The translations under genes were made by a program, and so were the position numbers. The notes beneath the pieces were generated by a model. That model made no database searches. It was not told where the DNA came from and saw only the letters and a program-made list of their open reading frames with translations. Below are positions 1-6,761 of a stretch of 11,640 nt of DNA, piece after piece; the stretch's first letter is position 1, and each line of letters starts with the position of its first letter. This DNA comes from Synechococcaceae bacterium WBB_10_009 (GTDB lineage Bacteria; Cyanobacteriota; Cyanobacteriia; PCC-6307; Cyanobiaceae), in contig RHBP01000047.1 of NCBI GenBank assembly GCA_010030955.1, forward strand, positions 1 through 11,640, written 5' to 3'.

Positions 1-135
1 GAACCGGTGCGGGAGTTGGGGGCCGCCGCCAGCGACCTGCCCCTGCGGCTGGTGTGGGGTGGCTCCGGCCTGTTGATGCGCGGCGACTGCGCCGATGGCT
101 TGGCGCGGGCCTGGCGGCAGCTGCAGCGGCGCTGA
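1..135 (+). CDS. C-terminal end of an unrecognised protein (5' end outside window)
   Basis: An open frame runs from the first base to a TGA at 133-135, giving 44 residues. It includes the stretch LRLVWGGSGLLMRGD and ends in an Arg/Gln-rich helix (ARAWRQLQRR). It is read as coding because the frame is GC-ending throughout and its stop lies one base from the stop of the convergent lipA gene, a typical tail-to-tail packing. I do not recognise the family from this tail and assign no function. Confidence 0.55.
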   Translation, partial: EPVRELGAAASDLPLRLVWGGSGLLMRGDCADGLARAWRQLQRR

Positions 136-136
136 G

Positions 137-1051
137 CTACGGCGTGGCGGCGTGGTAGCTGCTGCGCACCAACGGCCCCGAGCGCACCATGGCAAACCCC
201 AGCTCGCGGGCGATCTCCCCGAGCTGCTCGAACTCCTCGGGGGTCCAGTAGCGGGCCACGGGAATGTGGGCCAGGGAGGGCCGCAGGTATTGCCCCAGGG
301 TGAGGCGCTGGCAGTCCACGGCCCGCAGGTCGCGCAGGGTGTCCACCACCTCTTCGAAGGTTTCCCCCAGCCCCAGCATCAGGCCGCTCTTGGTGGGGAT
401 GGCGGGGGCCAGTTCCCGGGCCGCGGCCAGCAGCGCCAAGGATCGCGTGTAGGTGGCGCCGCGGCGCACCTCCCCCTGCAGGCGCTGCACCGTTTCCAGG
501 TTGTGGTTGAAGCACACCGGCTCGGCCGCCAGCACGGCGGCCAGCCGTTGCCGTTGGGCGGCGATCGCCTCCGCCTCGTCGCGGTAGCCACCCCAGAAGT
601 CGGGGGTGAGCACCTCGATCGCCACCTGCGGTTGGCGCCGGCGGATCGCCGCCATGGTGGCGGTGAACAGGCTGGCGCCGTGGTCGGCCATGTCGTCGCG
701 GGCCACGGCGGTGAGCACCACATAGGAGAGCCCCAGGCTCTCCACCGCCTCCGCCACCCGCTCCGCCTCCGCCCCATCCACCGGCGTGGGGGCCTCCCCC
801 TTGTCCACCTGGCAGAAGGCGCAACTGCGGGTGCAGATCGGCCCCCCCAGCAGGAAGGTGGCGGTGCCGGCGGCGTAGCACTCGCCGCGGTTGGGGCAGC
901 GCCCCTCCTCGCAGATGGTGTGCAGGCGCTGTTGCTTCACCACCGCCTGCACCGTTTCCAGATCGCTGGCGTTGCCGATGGGGCTGCGGATCCACGCCGG
1001 CAGCCGTTCGGCGGGGGGGGTGGCGCTGTAGCGGCTGCGGCGGGGTTGCAT
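137..1051 (-). CDS. lipA: Lipoyl synthase (radical SAM, lipoate biosynthesis)
   Basis: LipA inserts two sulfur atoms into protein-bound octanoyl groups to make the lipoyl cofactor of 2-oxoacid dehydrogenases and the glycine cleavage H protein. Counting from the ATG at 1051 (304 residues), the auxiliary iron-sulfur cluster motif CEEGRCPNRGEC supplies Cys47, Cys52 and Cys58. The radical SAM motif CTRSCAFC supplies Cys73, Cys77 and Cys80. The C-terminal RSSY motif, whose serine ligates the auxiliary cluster, is at 296-299. The length is normal for the family. The start shares one base with the recR stop (TGATG), so the two genes are probably translationally coupled. A GTG one codon upstream (1054) is an equally possible start, and no clear Shine-Dalgarno decides between them. 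The 3' end abuts the convergent gene at 135. Confidence 0.97.
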   Translation of the reverse strand: MQPRRSRYSATPPAERLPAWIRSPIGNASDLETVQAVVKQQRLHTICEEGRCPNRGECYAAGTATFLLGGPICTRSCAFCQVDKGEAPTPVDGAEAERVAEAVESLGLSYVVLTAVARDDMADHGASLFTATMAAIRRRQPQVAIEVLTPDFWGGYRDEAEAIAAQRQRLAAVLAAEPVCFNHNLETVQRLQGEVRRGATYTRSLALLAAARELAPAIPTKSGLMLGLGETFEEVVDTLRDLRAVDCQRLTLGQYLRPSLAHIPVARYWTPEEFEQLGEIARELGFAMVRSGPLVRSSYHAATP

Positions 1052-1662
1052 CACTCGAGCCGGCGGCGGCCCTCGAGGGCCCGGGCGAGGGTGACCTCAT
1101 CGGCGTATTCCAGTTCGCTGCCCACGGGCAGGCCGTAGGCGATGCGGCTCACCTGGGTGAAGGGCTTCAGCAGCCGCGCCAGGTAGAGGCTGGTGGTGTC
1201 CCCCTCCACGCTGGGGGTGAGCGCCAGGATCACCTCGGTGATGCCGTCGCGGTCGACCCGCTCCACCAGCGGCTGGATCTGCAGCAGCTCTGGGCCCACC
1301 CCATCCATCGGGGAGATCAGGCCGCCGAGCACGTGGTAGCTGCCCTTGAACTCGCGGGTGCGCTCGAGGGCCAGCAGATCCCGCGAGTCGGCCACCACGC
1401 AGAGCACGCCGGTGTTGCGCTCCGGGTTGCGGCAGATCTCACACAGCGGTTCGGCCGACAGGTGAAAACAGCGGGTGCATTGGCCCACCTGGCTGCGGGC
1501 CGCCAGCAGGGCATCGGCGAAGGCCTGAATCTGCTCACTGGGCTGGCGCAGCAGGTGCAGCGCCAGCCGCTGCGCCGTGCGCGGACCGATGCCCGGCAGC
1601 CGCTCGAACTGGTCAATCAGCCGAGCCAGGGGGCGGGTGAAGCCGCTCAGGGGGCATGCCAC
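1051..1662 (-). CDS. recR: Recombination mediator protein RecR
   Basis: RecR works with RecO (and RecF) to load RecA at single-strand gaps during recombinational repair. Visible features from the GTG at 1662 (203 residues) are a helix-hairpin-helix around RLPGIGPRTAQRLALHLL (about 22-39), a zinc finger of the form CX2CX8CX2C (Cys62, 65, 74, 77), and a Toprim core beginning near LCVVADSRDLLALERT, followed by LGGLISPMDGVGPE. The frame stays open to an ATG at 1725, which would add 21 residues rich in Arg and Pro and leave only 14 bases to the divergent psbP. I prefer the GTG because RecR proteins begin shortly before the RPLARLIDQFERLPGIG segment and are usually about 200 residues long. lipA follows with a one-base overlap. 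Confidence 0.95.
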   Translation of the reverse strand: MACPLSGFTRPLARLIDQFERLPGIGPRTAQRLALHLLRQPSEQIQAFADALLAARSQVGQCTRCFHLSAEPLCEICRNPERNTGVLCVVADSRDLLALERTREFKGSYHVLGGLISPMDGVGPELLQIQPLVERVDRDGITEVILALTPSVEGDTTSLYLARLLKPFTQVSRIAYGLPVGSELEYADEVTLARALEGRRRLE

Positions 1663-1739
1663 AGCTGGGCGGAATCTAGGGGCAGCGGCCCGGGGCGGCG
1701 GGCCAGAATGGCGCCACGAACGCACGCCCCGCCAGCCGC
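1663..1739. promoter_or_regulatory. Divergent recR/psbP intergenic region (presumed promoters)
   Basis: These 77 bases separate two divergent genes and must carry the promoters of both unless psbP is served from within recR. A weak -10-like TAGATT lies on the minus strand at 1678-1673, only 10 bases before the preferred recR GTG. I see no convincing -35 box and no Shine-Dalgarno before psbP. The promoter assignment is inferred from layout alone. Confidence 0.3.
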
Positions 1740-2321
1740 ATGCCCGCTCCCCAGCCCCGCACCGGCCGGCGCACCCTGCGCTCCACCCCGATCTCAGCCC
1801 TGGTGGCCCTGGCCCTGGCGGTGCTGCTCAGCGCCTGCAGTGCGGCCGCGGCTGGCCTCAATTCGTTCCAGAGCCCTGACGGGCGCTACGCCTTCCTTTA
1901 CCCCACCGGTTGGACGCGGGTGCAGGTGAGCGATGGCCCCCAGGTGGTGTTCCACGACCTGATCAACGCCGATGAAACCCTCAGCCTGGTGATCTCGGAT
2001 GTGAACGCCACCAACAGCCTCGACGACCTGGGCAGCGCCGTGGCGGTGGGCGAGAAGCTGCGGCGCGTGGTGATCGCCCCCGAGGGCAGTGGCCGTGAGG
2101 CGGAGCTGGTGGAGGCGCTGGAGCGCGAAGACGGCGGCCGCACCTTCTACGACCTCGAATACGCCGTGCACCTCAACGACCGCGACCGCCATGAGCTGGC
2201 CACGGTGGTGGTCGACCGGGGCCGGCTGTACACCCTGGCCGCCAGCACCAACGAGCGGCGTTGGCCCAAGGTGAAGACCCTCTTCCATCAGGTGATCACC
2301 TCCTTCACCCTGCAGATCTGA
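1740..2321 (+). CDS. psbP: PsbP-like lipoprotein of photosystem II (CyanoP)
   Basis: A 193-residue exported protein. The N-terminus has an Arg-rich n-region (to about residue 14), a hydrophobic stretch (19-30) and a lipobox LSAC with Cys33 as the lipidated residue. This suits CyanoP, a lumenal lipoprotein that assists photosystem II assembly. The mature part opens with the PsbP-type segment FQSPDGRYAFLYPTGWTRV and continues with VVFHDLINADETLSLVISDV, GRTFYDLEYAV and a C-terminal RWPKVKTLFHQVITSFTL, all in the family order. The ATG at 1740 is the only start that keeps the full signal peptide; no Shine-Dalgarno is evident. The stop overlaps the next start by one base (TGATG at 2319-2323), implying cotranscription with the FAD oxidoreductase. 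The family call is firm; the exact role follows from the family. Confidence 0.95.
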   Translation: MPAPQPRTGRRTLRSTPISALVALALAVLLSACSAAAAGLNSFQSPDGRYAFLYPTGWTRVQVSDGPQVVFHDLINADETLSLVISDVNATNSLDDLGSAVAVGEKLRRVVIAPEGSGREAELVEALEREDGGRTFYDLEYAVHLNDRDRHELATVVVDRGRLYTLAASTNERRWPKVKTLFHQVITSFTLQI

Positions 2322-2403
2322 TGGCGGTGGCTGCCGCTGCCGGCGATGTGGTGATCGTCGGCGCCGGCCTGGCGGGGTCCCTGCTGGCCCTGGAGCTGCG
2401 GGC

Positions 2404-2462
2404 CCTGGGGCGGCCGGCCCTGTGGCTGCCCCAGCGCTTTTCGCGCCTGGCACTGGAGGGGC
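2404..2462 (+). repeat. 59-bp perfect direct repeat, copy 1 (probably the acquired copy)
   Basis: Begins cctggggcggccgg and ends ggcactggaggggc, identical base for base to 2916-2974 and in the same codon register (both encode GRPALWLPQRFSRLALEG). It occupies the beta2/alpha2 part of the FAD-binding fold, where this sequence does not fit the family, and the frame breaks exactly at its right edge. That is why this copy is taken as the derived one. Confidence 0.95.
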
Positions 2463-2915
2463 CATCAGCTACGGCGCGGTGCCGGGATGGCCCCTGGCCT
2501 CAACGCCCCTGGCGCGGGCTGCGGCCCAGGCGGGGCGCCACTGGCGGCGGTTGCAGCGAAGCCATGGCGACCTGGGCTGGCGGCGGCGGCCCCTCCGCCT
2601 TCAGGGGGGTGGGGCCCTGGCGGCCCTGGCAGGGTTGTGGCCGTGGGCCTGTTCCCAGGTGGACACGGCGGTGCTGCAGGCCTCGTTGCCGCAGCGGCTG
2701 GCGGCGGCCGGGGTGCAGACCCGGATCGCTCCGCTGCAGAGCCTGGAGCAAGCCGATGGCCACTGGTGGCTGCTGCTGGAGGACGGCCGCCCGGAGCGGG
2801 CCGCCACGGTGGTGCTGGCGGCCGGGGGCCGCAGCCGGGCGCTCTGGCCCCACCTGCCGGCCCGCTTGTGCTGCAGCTGGGCGGCGGTGTTGGAGCTGCC
2901 GGCGTTTCCGGCCCG

Positions 2916-2974
2916 CCTGGGGCGGCCGGCCCTGTGGCTGCCCCAGCGCTTTTCGCGCCTGGCACTGGAGGGGC
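2916..2974 (+). repeat. 59-bp perfect direct repeat, copy 2 (probably the source copy)
   Basis: Identical to 2404-2462. Here the encoded segment continues smoothly into RAAGLVEPAWVVDP in an undisturbed frame, so this appears to be the native location within the substrate-domain half of the oxidoreductase. Confidence 0.95.
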
Positions 2975-3434
2975 GCGCCGCCGGGCTGGTGGAGCCCGCC
3001 TGGGTGGTGGACCCCGGCCTGGTGCCCCATGGGGATGGGGCGCTGCTGGGCCAGCTCAGCCTGGTGCGGCCGGAGCGGATGGCGGCGGCGGCGTTGCCGC
3101 CACCCGAGGCCGAGGCGTTGCTTCGGGAAGGCCTGGCGGCCCACCCCTGGGGGGGGCAGTGGGCTGAGCAGCCGGGCCGGCTGCGGCAGGCGCCGGTGGC
3201 CTTTACCACCGCCGGGCTGCCGCTGGTGGGGCCCGTGCCCCAGACCCAGGGTCTGTGGGTGTTCAGCGGCTTCAGTGCCGGCTTCAGCCAGGTGCCGGTG
3301 TTGGCGCCGCTGCTGGCGGCGGGCCTGGCGGCGGCACCCGGGCCGGCGCAGCGGGCGCGGTGGCGGCTGCAACAGCTGGGGGTCTGGCCCGCCGGGGGCT
3401 GACAGCGCTAGCCGTTTCCCTCAAGCTGGTGGCC

Positions 3435-4775
3435 ATGACGCAGGCCTTGACCACCGCTCTGCTGCCCCGGGCGCGGCGACGCGTCGAGCAGCTGCAGCTG
3501 CGCTGGCGGGGCCTCACCGACCACCAGCAGGTGGGGGTGTGCCTGGCGGGGGTGGGGGGTTGGCTGGTGCTGTGGGCCCTGTTCTGGCCCGTGCCCACCG
3601 AGGTGCAGGGCACCGGTGTGCTGATTTACCCCGACAACGCCGGCATCCTCAATGCCCGCTCCGGCGGCCAGGTGCGCCAGGTGTTCGTGGGTGTGGGCCA
3701 GCGCGTGCAGCAAGGCCAGGTGCTGATGGAGCTGTACCTGCCTGTGCTGGAGCGGGAGCTGCAGCAGCAGCGCGGCAATTTGCGCCAGCTGGAGCGCCAC
3801 AACCAGAAACTCGACTACCGCGATGGCCTGCGGCTGCTCACCGAACAGCGGGCGCTGAGCACGGCTTTGGCCAAATTCGCCGATGACCGGCGGCGCTACG
3901 GCACCCTCCAGTCCACCTATGCCGAGAAGCTGCGCAACCTCAATTGGCTGGCCCGGCGGCAGGTGGTGGCGCCGCTGGCATCGGAGGTGGTGTCCGCCGA
4001 GCAGGGGCTTACGAACACCAGCGTCAGCCTGGATGACATCAAGATCCAGGAGCGCACGGTGGTCACCAATTACCAGCAGGTGAAGCTCAACCTGGAGACG
4101 CAGGCTCTGCAGCGCCGCTACCAGATCGACGACCTCAAGCGCCAGATCCGTGTGACCGAAGCGCGCATCGCCTACGACGGCAAGGTGGAGGCGGGCCGTG
4201 ATGGCACCGTGCTCGACCTGCAGGTGATCCCGGGGCAGACGGTGAACATGGGGCAGCGGCTGGGCACGATCGGCCGGCCGGAGCAGCCCATCCCCCGCAG
4301 CCGCCCGTTGCGGGCCGTGGCCTACTTCGCCCCCGCCGATGCCCGGCGCTTGCCGCTGGGGTTGCCGGTGGAGGTGGTGCCGCAGTGGAACCAGCGGGGC
4401 CGCTTCGGCGGCATCGTGGGCAAGGTGAGCCAGGTGCTGACCCTGCCCGCCACCCAGGAGGACATCTCCACCACCATCGGCAACCCGCAGCTGGCGGAGG
4501 AGCTCACCAAGAACGGCCCGGTGATGCGCAGCGAGATTGCCCTGGAGCGCGATCCCCGCAGTGTGGATGGCTACCGCTGGACCCTCTCCGGTGGCAGCGG
4601 CGTGTTCCCGATCCGCGATGGGCTCACCATCACCACCCACGCTTACGTGGAGTGGCGCTCACCGATCACCTATGTGATTCCCGGCCTGCGCTCGCTCACG
4701 GGCGGCTACCGCAGGCCCTGGATCGACCTGCGCTGGAACCTGCCCTTCCTGCGTCAGCCGGGCACGCTGTCATGA
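3435..4775 (+). CDS. HlyD-type membrane-fusion (periplasmic adaptor) protein, NHLM/NHLP-like subtype
   Basis: A 446-residue adaptor that would link an inner-membrane pump to a TolC channel. Domains in order: a cytoplasmic N-terminus (1-32); one transmembrane helix (about 33-51); a first lipoyl half with TEVQGTGVLIY and GGQVRQVFVGVGQRVQQGQVL (55-97); a long coiled-coil hairpin rich in Gln, Leu and Arg (about 103-247); a second lipoyl half GRDGTVLDLQVIPGQTVNMGQ (254-274); and beta-barrel and membrane-proximal domains to the C-terminus. The segment VAYFAPADARRLPLGLPVEV, then FGGIVGKVSQVLTLPAT, GNPQLAEEL and DGYRWTLSGGSG matches, from memory, the pattern of NHLM bacteriocin-system secretion proteins more than that of drug-efflux adaptors. 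The ATG at 3435 places the N-terminus correctly before the helix; an in-frame GTG lies at 3429. The gap to the oxidoreductase is 32 bases, and the stop overlaps the next gene as ATGA. The cargo is not evident from the sequence. Confidence 0.9.
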   Translation: MTQALTTALLPRARRRVEQLQLRWRGLTDHQQVGVCLAGVGGWLVLWALFWPVPTEVQGTGVLIYPDNAGILNARSGGQVRQVFVGVGQRVQQGQVLMELYLPVLERELQQQRGNLRQLERHNQKLDYRDGLRLLTEQRALSTALAKFADDRRRYGTLQSTYAEKLRNLNWLARRQVVAPLASEVVSAEQGLTNTSVSLDDIKIQERTVVTNYQQVKLNLETQALQRRYQIDDLKRQIRVTEARIAYDGKVEAGRDGTVLDLQVIPGQTVNMGQRLGTIGRPEQPIPRSRPLRAVAYFAPADARRLPLGLPVEVVPQWNQRGRFGGIVGKVSQVLTLPATQEDISTTIGNPQLAEELTKNGPVMRSEIALERDPRSVDGYRWTLSGGSGVFPIRDGLTITTHAYVEWRSPITYVIPGLRSLTGGYRRPWIDLRWNLPFLRQPGTLS

Positions 4776-4963
4776 CCCGCCCCTGGCTCCGGATCCGCAA
4801 CCCGCTGCTGCGCCAGGAGTTGCCTTGGCTGGTGGCCGAGGTGGTGTTGCTGCTGATCCTGTTCAATTCGAACCCGCCGGAGCTGTGGTTCTGGTTGGTG
4901 GTGCTGGTGGTGCTGTTGCTCTATCGGTTGGAGCGCTGGTGGTCGTCGCGGCCTGGGGCTTGA
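4772..4963 (+). CDS. Small two-helix (hairpin) inner-membrane protein
   Basis: A 63-residue protein whose ATG overlaps the HlyD stop (ATGA at 4772-4775). A basic N-terminus (MTRPWLRIRN) is followed by a hydrophobic helix (about 18-31), a very short loop NSNPPE (32-37), a second helix (about 38-51) and a positive C-terminus (RLERWWSSR). Both ends are predicted cytoplasmic by the positive-inside rule. Third codon positions are G or C in 58 of 63 codons, matching real genes here. In size, shape and position beside an adaptor gene it recalls AaeX (DUF1656) of the enterobacterial aaeXAB efflux operon, but I see no clear sequence similarity, so this is analogy only. Its last 33 codons lie opposite the 3' end of the TolC gene. 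It is not recognised as a named family. Confidence 0.72.
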   Translation: MTRPWLRIRNPLLRQELPWLVAEVVLLLILFNSNPPELWFWLVVLVVLLLYRLERWWSSRPGA

Positions 4964-6761
4964 GCTGCAGCTGCGGATCGAGCGGCTCGGCGGGGTTGCG
5001 GGGCATCGGCAGCAGCTCCCGCAGCAGCTGGGCATAGGTGAGGTTCACCCCGATTGTGGCGTTCAGCCGCTGCACCAGGCTGTTGATCAGCCGGTCCTGG
5101 GTGATCGACACATCCAGCTCGCTGGAGAGGCCGGTGGTGTAGCGCAGCCGCACATCCCGGAAGGCCTCCAGGGCGGCGGCCACGCCGCGGCGGGCAGAGC
5201 TCAATTTGGCCAGGCTCGCCTCATGGTTGAAGAACGATTGTTCGAGGCGCAGGCGGATGTCGTTGCGGCTGGCGGCGTACTGCTGGGCGGCGGCGGCTTC
5301 GCGGCGCGCCAAGGCCCGGGCCTGGCCGGCGGTGGTGCCGGCATCGAACAGCAGCCAGGTGAGGCTGAGCCCCACCGACCAATCCCAGCCGTTCTTCGCA
5401 CTCAGGGGTAGGGCGGTGGAACCGCAGCAGCCGCCGCCCCCCAGCTCGATGTTGCTGAGGCTGGTCTGGCTGCCGGTGCCCCCACTGGCGGCAAACAGCG
5501 AGAGCCGCGGCAGCAGCCCCGCCGCGGTGGCCTGCTTCTGCTGGGCCAGGGCGGCCCGGGTGGCCAGCACCGCCTCCAGCTCAGGGTTGCCGCGGTAGGC
5601 CGCCAGCAGGCTCTCCTCCAGGTTGAGGGGCCAGCGGGGTTGCACCTGGATCGGATCGCTGGCGCTGGGGGTGATCTCGGGGGGCAGGTTGAGCAGCAGC
5701 CCCAGCCGCCGCCGCGCCACGGCGCGGTCGGCCAATGCTTGGATCAGGGTTTCTTCATCGGCGGCCTGGATGGCCCGGCGCCGCAGCACATCCAGCCGCG
5801 GCACCAGGCCGGCCTGCTTGAGGTCGAGGCTGTCCTGCAGCACCAGCAGGTCGTTGCGCAGGTTGGCGTCGTACACCCGCACCAGCTGTTCCGCGCGCTG
5901 CAGCTGGTAATAGGCCTCGCTCACCTGCAGCTGCAGAACCCGCAGGCCGTTGGCGTAGGTGCTGCGCTGCTGCTCCAGGCTGGCGCGGGCCGCGAGCACC
6001 CTGGGGGTGCGGGCGAAGTCCAGCAGGGCATAGTTGAGCTGCAGGCCACCCTCAAAGCCCGTCACGCTGGTGGTGATCGCGGCGTACCCCCCATCCGGCA
6101 CGTAGAAGGGGCCGGCGGTGGGCAAACCATTCGAGCCCTGCAGGCCGTTGGGGGAGAACAGCGGCGCCGGCAGCCAGCTGTTGCTCTGCAGGGAGGTGGT
6201 GAGGGTGCGGTTGCCTTCGTAGGCCCCGGTGGCGAAGGCGCTGAGGGTGGGCCAGTAGGTGCCGCTGGCGGCCTGAAAGCTGGCCAAGGCGGCGGCCACC
6301 TGCTCCCGCTGGGCCTGCAGGTTGGCGCTGTTGGCGAAGGCCACCGCCAGGGCCTGCTCGAGGCTCAGGCCGGCGATGCTGCCGTTGCGCAGCTGCTGCG
6401 GGGTGGGCAGGGCCAAGGGTGCCGCCGGCAGGCTTTGCCGGGGTTGCAGCGTGCCCTGGGGCGGTTGGTTGGCGCGGATCAGGTTGGCGGGTAGGGCCGG
6501 TGTGGTGAGCCCATCGCCCACCGGCGGTTGGGGATCCGCCGGCAGCAGCTGATCGAGGGCACGCAGCTCCGCATCCAGGCGCTGCCAGTTGCGCTCCAGC
6601 AGCTCCGTGCTCGCCGTGGCCCGGGGCGCCGCCTGGGCGGCCGCGGGGTTGCTCCCCAGCAGGGGAGAGAGCCCCAGCAGCAGGGCCAGGGCGGGGCAGC
6701 AGCGGGCCACGCGGCGCTGGTCAGCCGCTGCTGATGATTGCTGCCCAGCTGGTTTGGCCAT
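4863..6761 (-). CDS. TolC-like outer-membrane efflux channel
   Basis: A 632-residue protein with a signal peptide (hydrophobic stretch about 22-36, likely cleavage after AAAQA near 45), then a Pro- and Gln-rich linker to about 130. Two outer-membrane efflux protein repeats follow: about 132-358, starting LSLEQALAVAFANSANLQAQ, and about 380-583, starting LNLEESLLAAYRGNPELEAV. Both have the NPxL/NxNL-type helix starts and the LLDF/LLFDAG strand-helix turns of TolC. It would form the trimeric exit duct for the pump and adaptor encoded alongside. The ATG at 6761 overlaps the upstream FUSC gene by 41 bases; a GTG at 6710, just past that gene's stop, would also give a good signal peptide (VARCCPALALLLG). 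The last 33 residues are a Thr/Pro/Ala tail lying entirely opposite the hairpin-protein gene. Its codons end in G or C in only 16 of 33 cases, so the tail looks like a late extension. Confidence 0.93.
   Translation of the reverse strand: MAKPAGQQSSAAADQRRVARCCPALALLLGLSPLLGSNPAAAQAAPRATASTELLERNWQRLDAELRALDQLLPADPQPPVGDGLTTPALPANLIRANQPPQGTLQPRQSLPAAPLALPTPQQLRNGSIAGLSLEQALAVAFANSANLQAQREQVAAALASFQAASGTYWPTLSAFATGAYEGNRTLTTSLQSNSWLPAPLFSPNGLQGSNGLPTAGPFYVPDGGYAAITTSVTGFEGGLQLNYALLDFARTPRVLAARASLEQQRSTYANGLRVLQLQVSEAYYQLQRAEQLVRVYDANLRNDLLVLQDSLDLKQAGLVPRLDVLRRRAIQAADEETLIQALADRAVARRRLGLLLNLPPEITPSASDPIQVQPRWPLNLEESLLAAYRGNPELEAVLATRAALAQQKQATAAGLLPRLSLFAASGGTGSQTSLSNIELGGGGCCGSTALPLSAKNGWDWSVGLSLTWLLFDAGTTAGQARALARREAAAAQQYAASRNDIRLRLEQSFFNHEASLAKLSSARRGVAAALEAFRDVRLRYTTGLSSELDVSITQDRLINSLVQRLNATIGVNLTYAQLLRELLPMPRNPAEPLDPQLQLKPQAATTTSAPTDRATAPPAPPTRTTAPAGSN

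Larger units (their letters stand above)
2321..3402 (+). pseudogene. FAD-dependent oxidoreductase of the DAO family, disrupted by a frameshift at a copied segment
   Basis: The gene starts at an ATG overlapping the psbP stop and reads MAVAAAAGDVVIVGAGLAGS, a classic FAD Rossmann motif (GAGLAG at residues 13-18). After residue 47 (about 2461) the sensible frame shifts by one base. The rest, AISYGAVPGW to the TGA at 3400-3402, contains VVLAAGGRSRALWP and the DAO C-terminal signature TTAGLPLVGPVP plus GLWVFSGFSAGFSQVPVLAPLLA-like sequence. One extra base in the GGGG run at 2458-2461 would restore a 360-residue protein of normal family size. However, residues about 29-46 are an exact copy of a later part of the same gene and lack the acidic residue expected after the second beta strand, so FAD binding would probably still be damaged. 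Read unshifted, the first frame stays open to 3886 as nonsense. A GTG at 2422 could start a truncated product without the FAD fold. The substrate is unknown; glycine or amino-acid oxidases are relatives. An assembly error is a real alternative to a true pseudogene. Confidence 0.8.

Noticed and set aside
1663..1725. RecR extension to the ATG at 1725
   Set aside because: The added 21 residues are Arg/Pro-rich and not part of the RecR family, and would leave almost no room for a psbP promoter.
3403..3434. A possible precursor-peptide gene next to HlyD
   Set aside because: The gap is 32 bases and contains no start plus leader-like frame; no double-glycine or Nif11-type peptide was found nearby.
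2465..3886. Continuation of the first oxidoreductase frame to 3886
   Set aside because: After the frameshift the translation is Trp/Arg/Gly/Pro nonsense, while the alternative frame gives the expected DAO sequence to 3402. The frame is open only because of GC content.
3408..4640. Long open frame on the minus strand (410 codons), His/Leu-rich
   Set aside because: It is antisense to the HlyD gene, has no recognisable domain, and is full of His/Leu/Gln runs typical of reading the opposite strand of GC-rich genes, where stops are rare.
5640..6494. Plus-strand open frame of 284 codons inside the TolC gene
   Set aside because: It is a Gly/Gln/Val-rich shadow of the TolC gene on the other strand.
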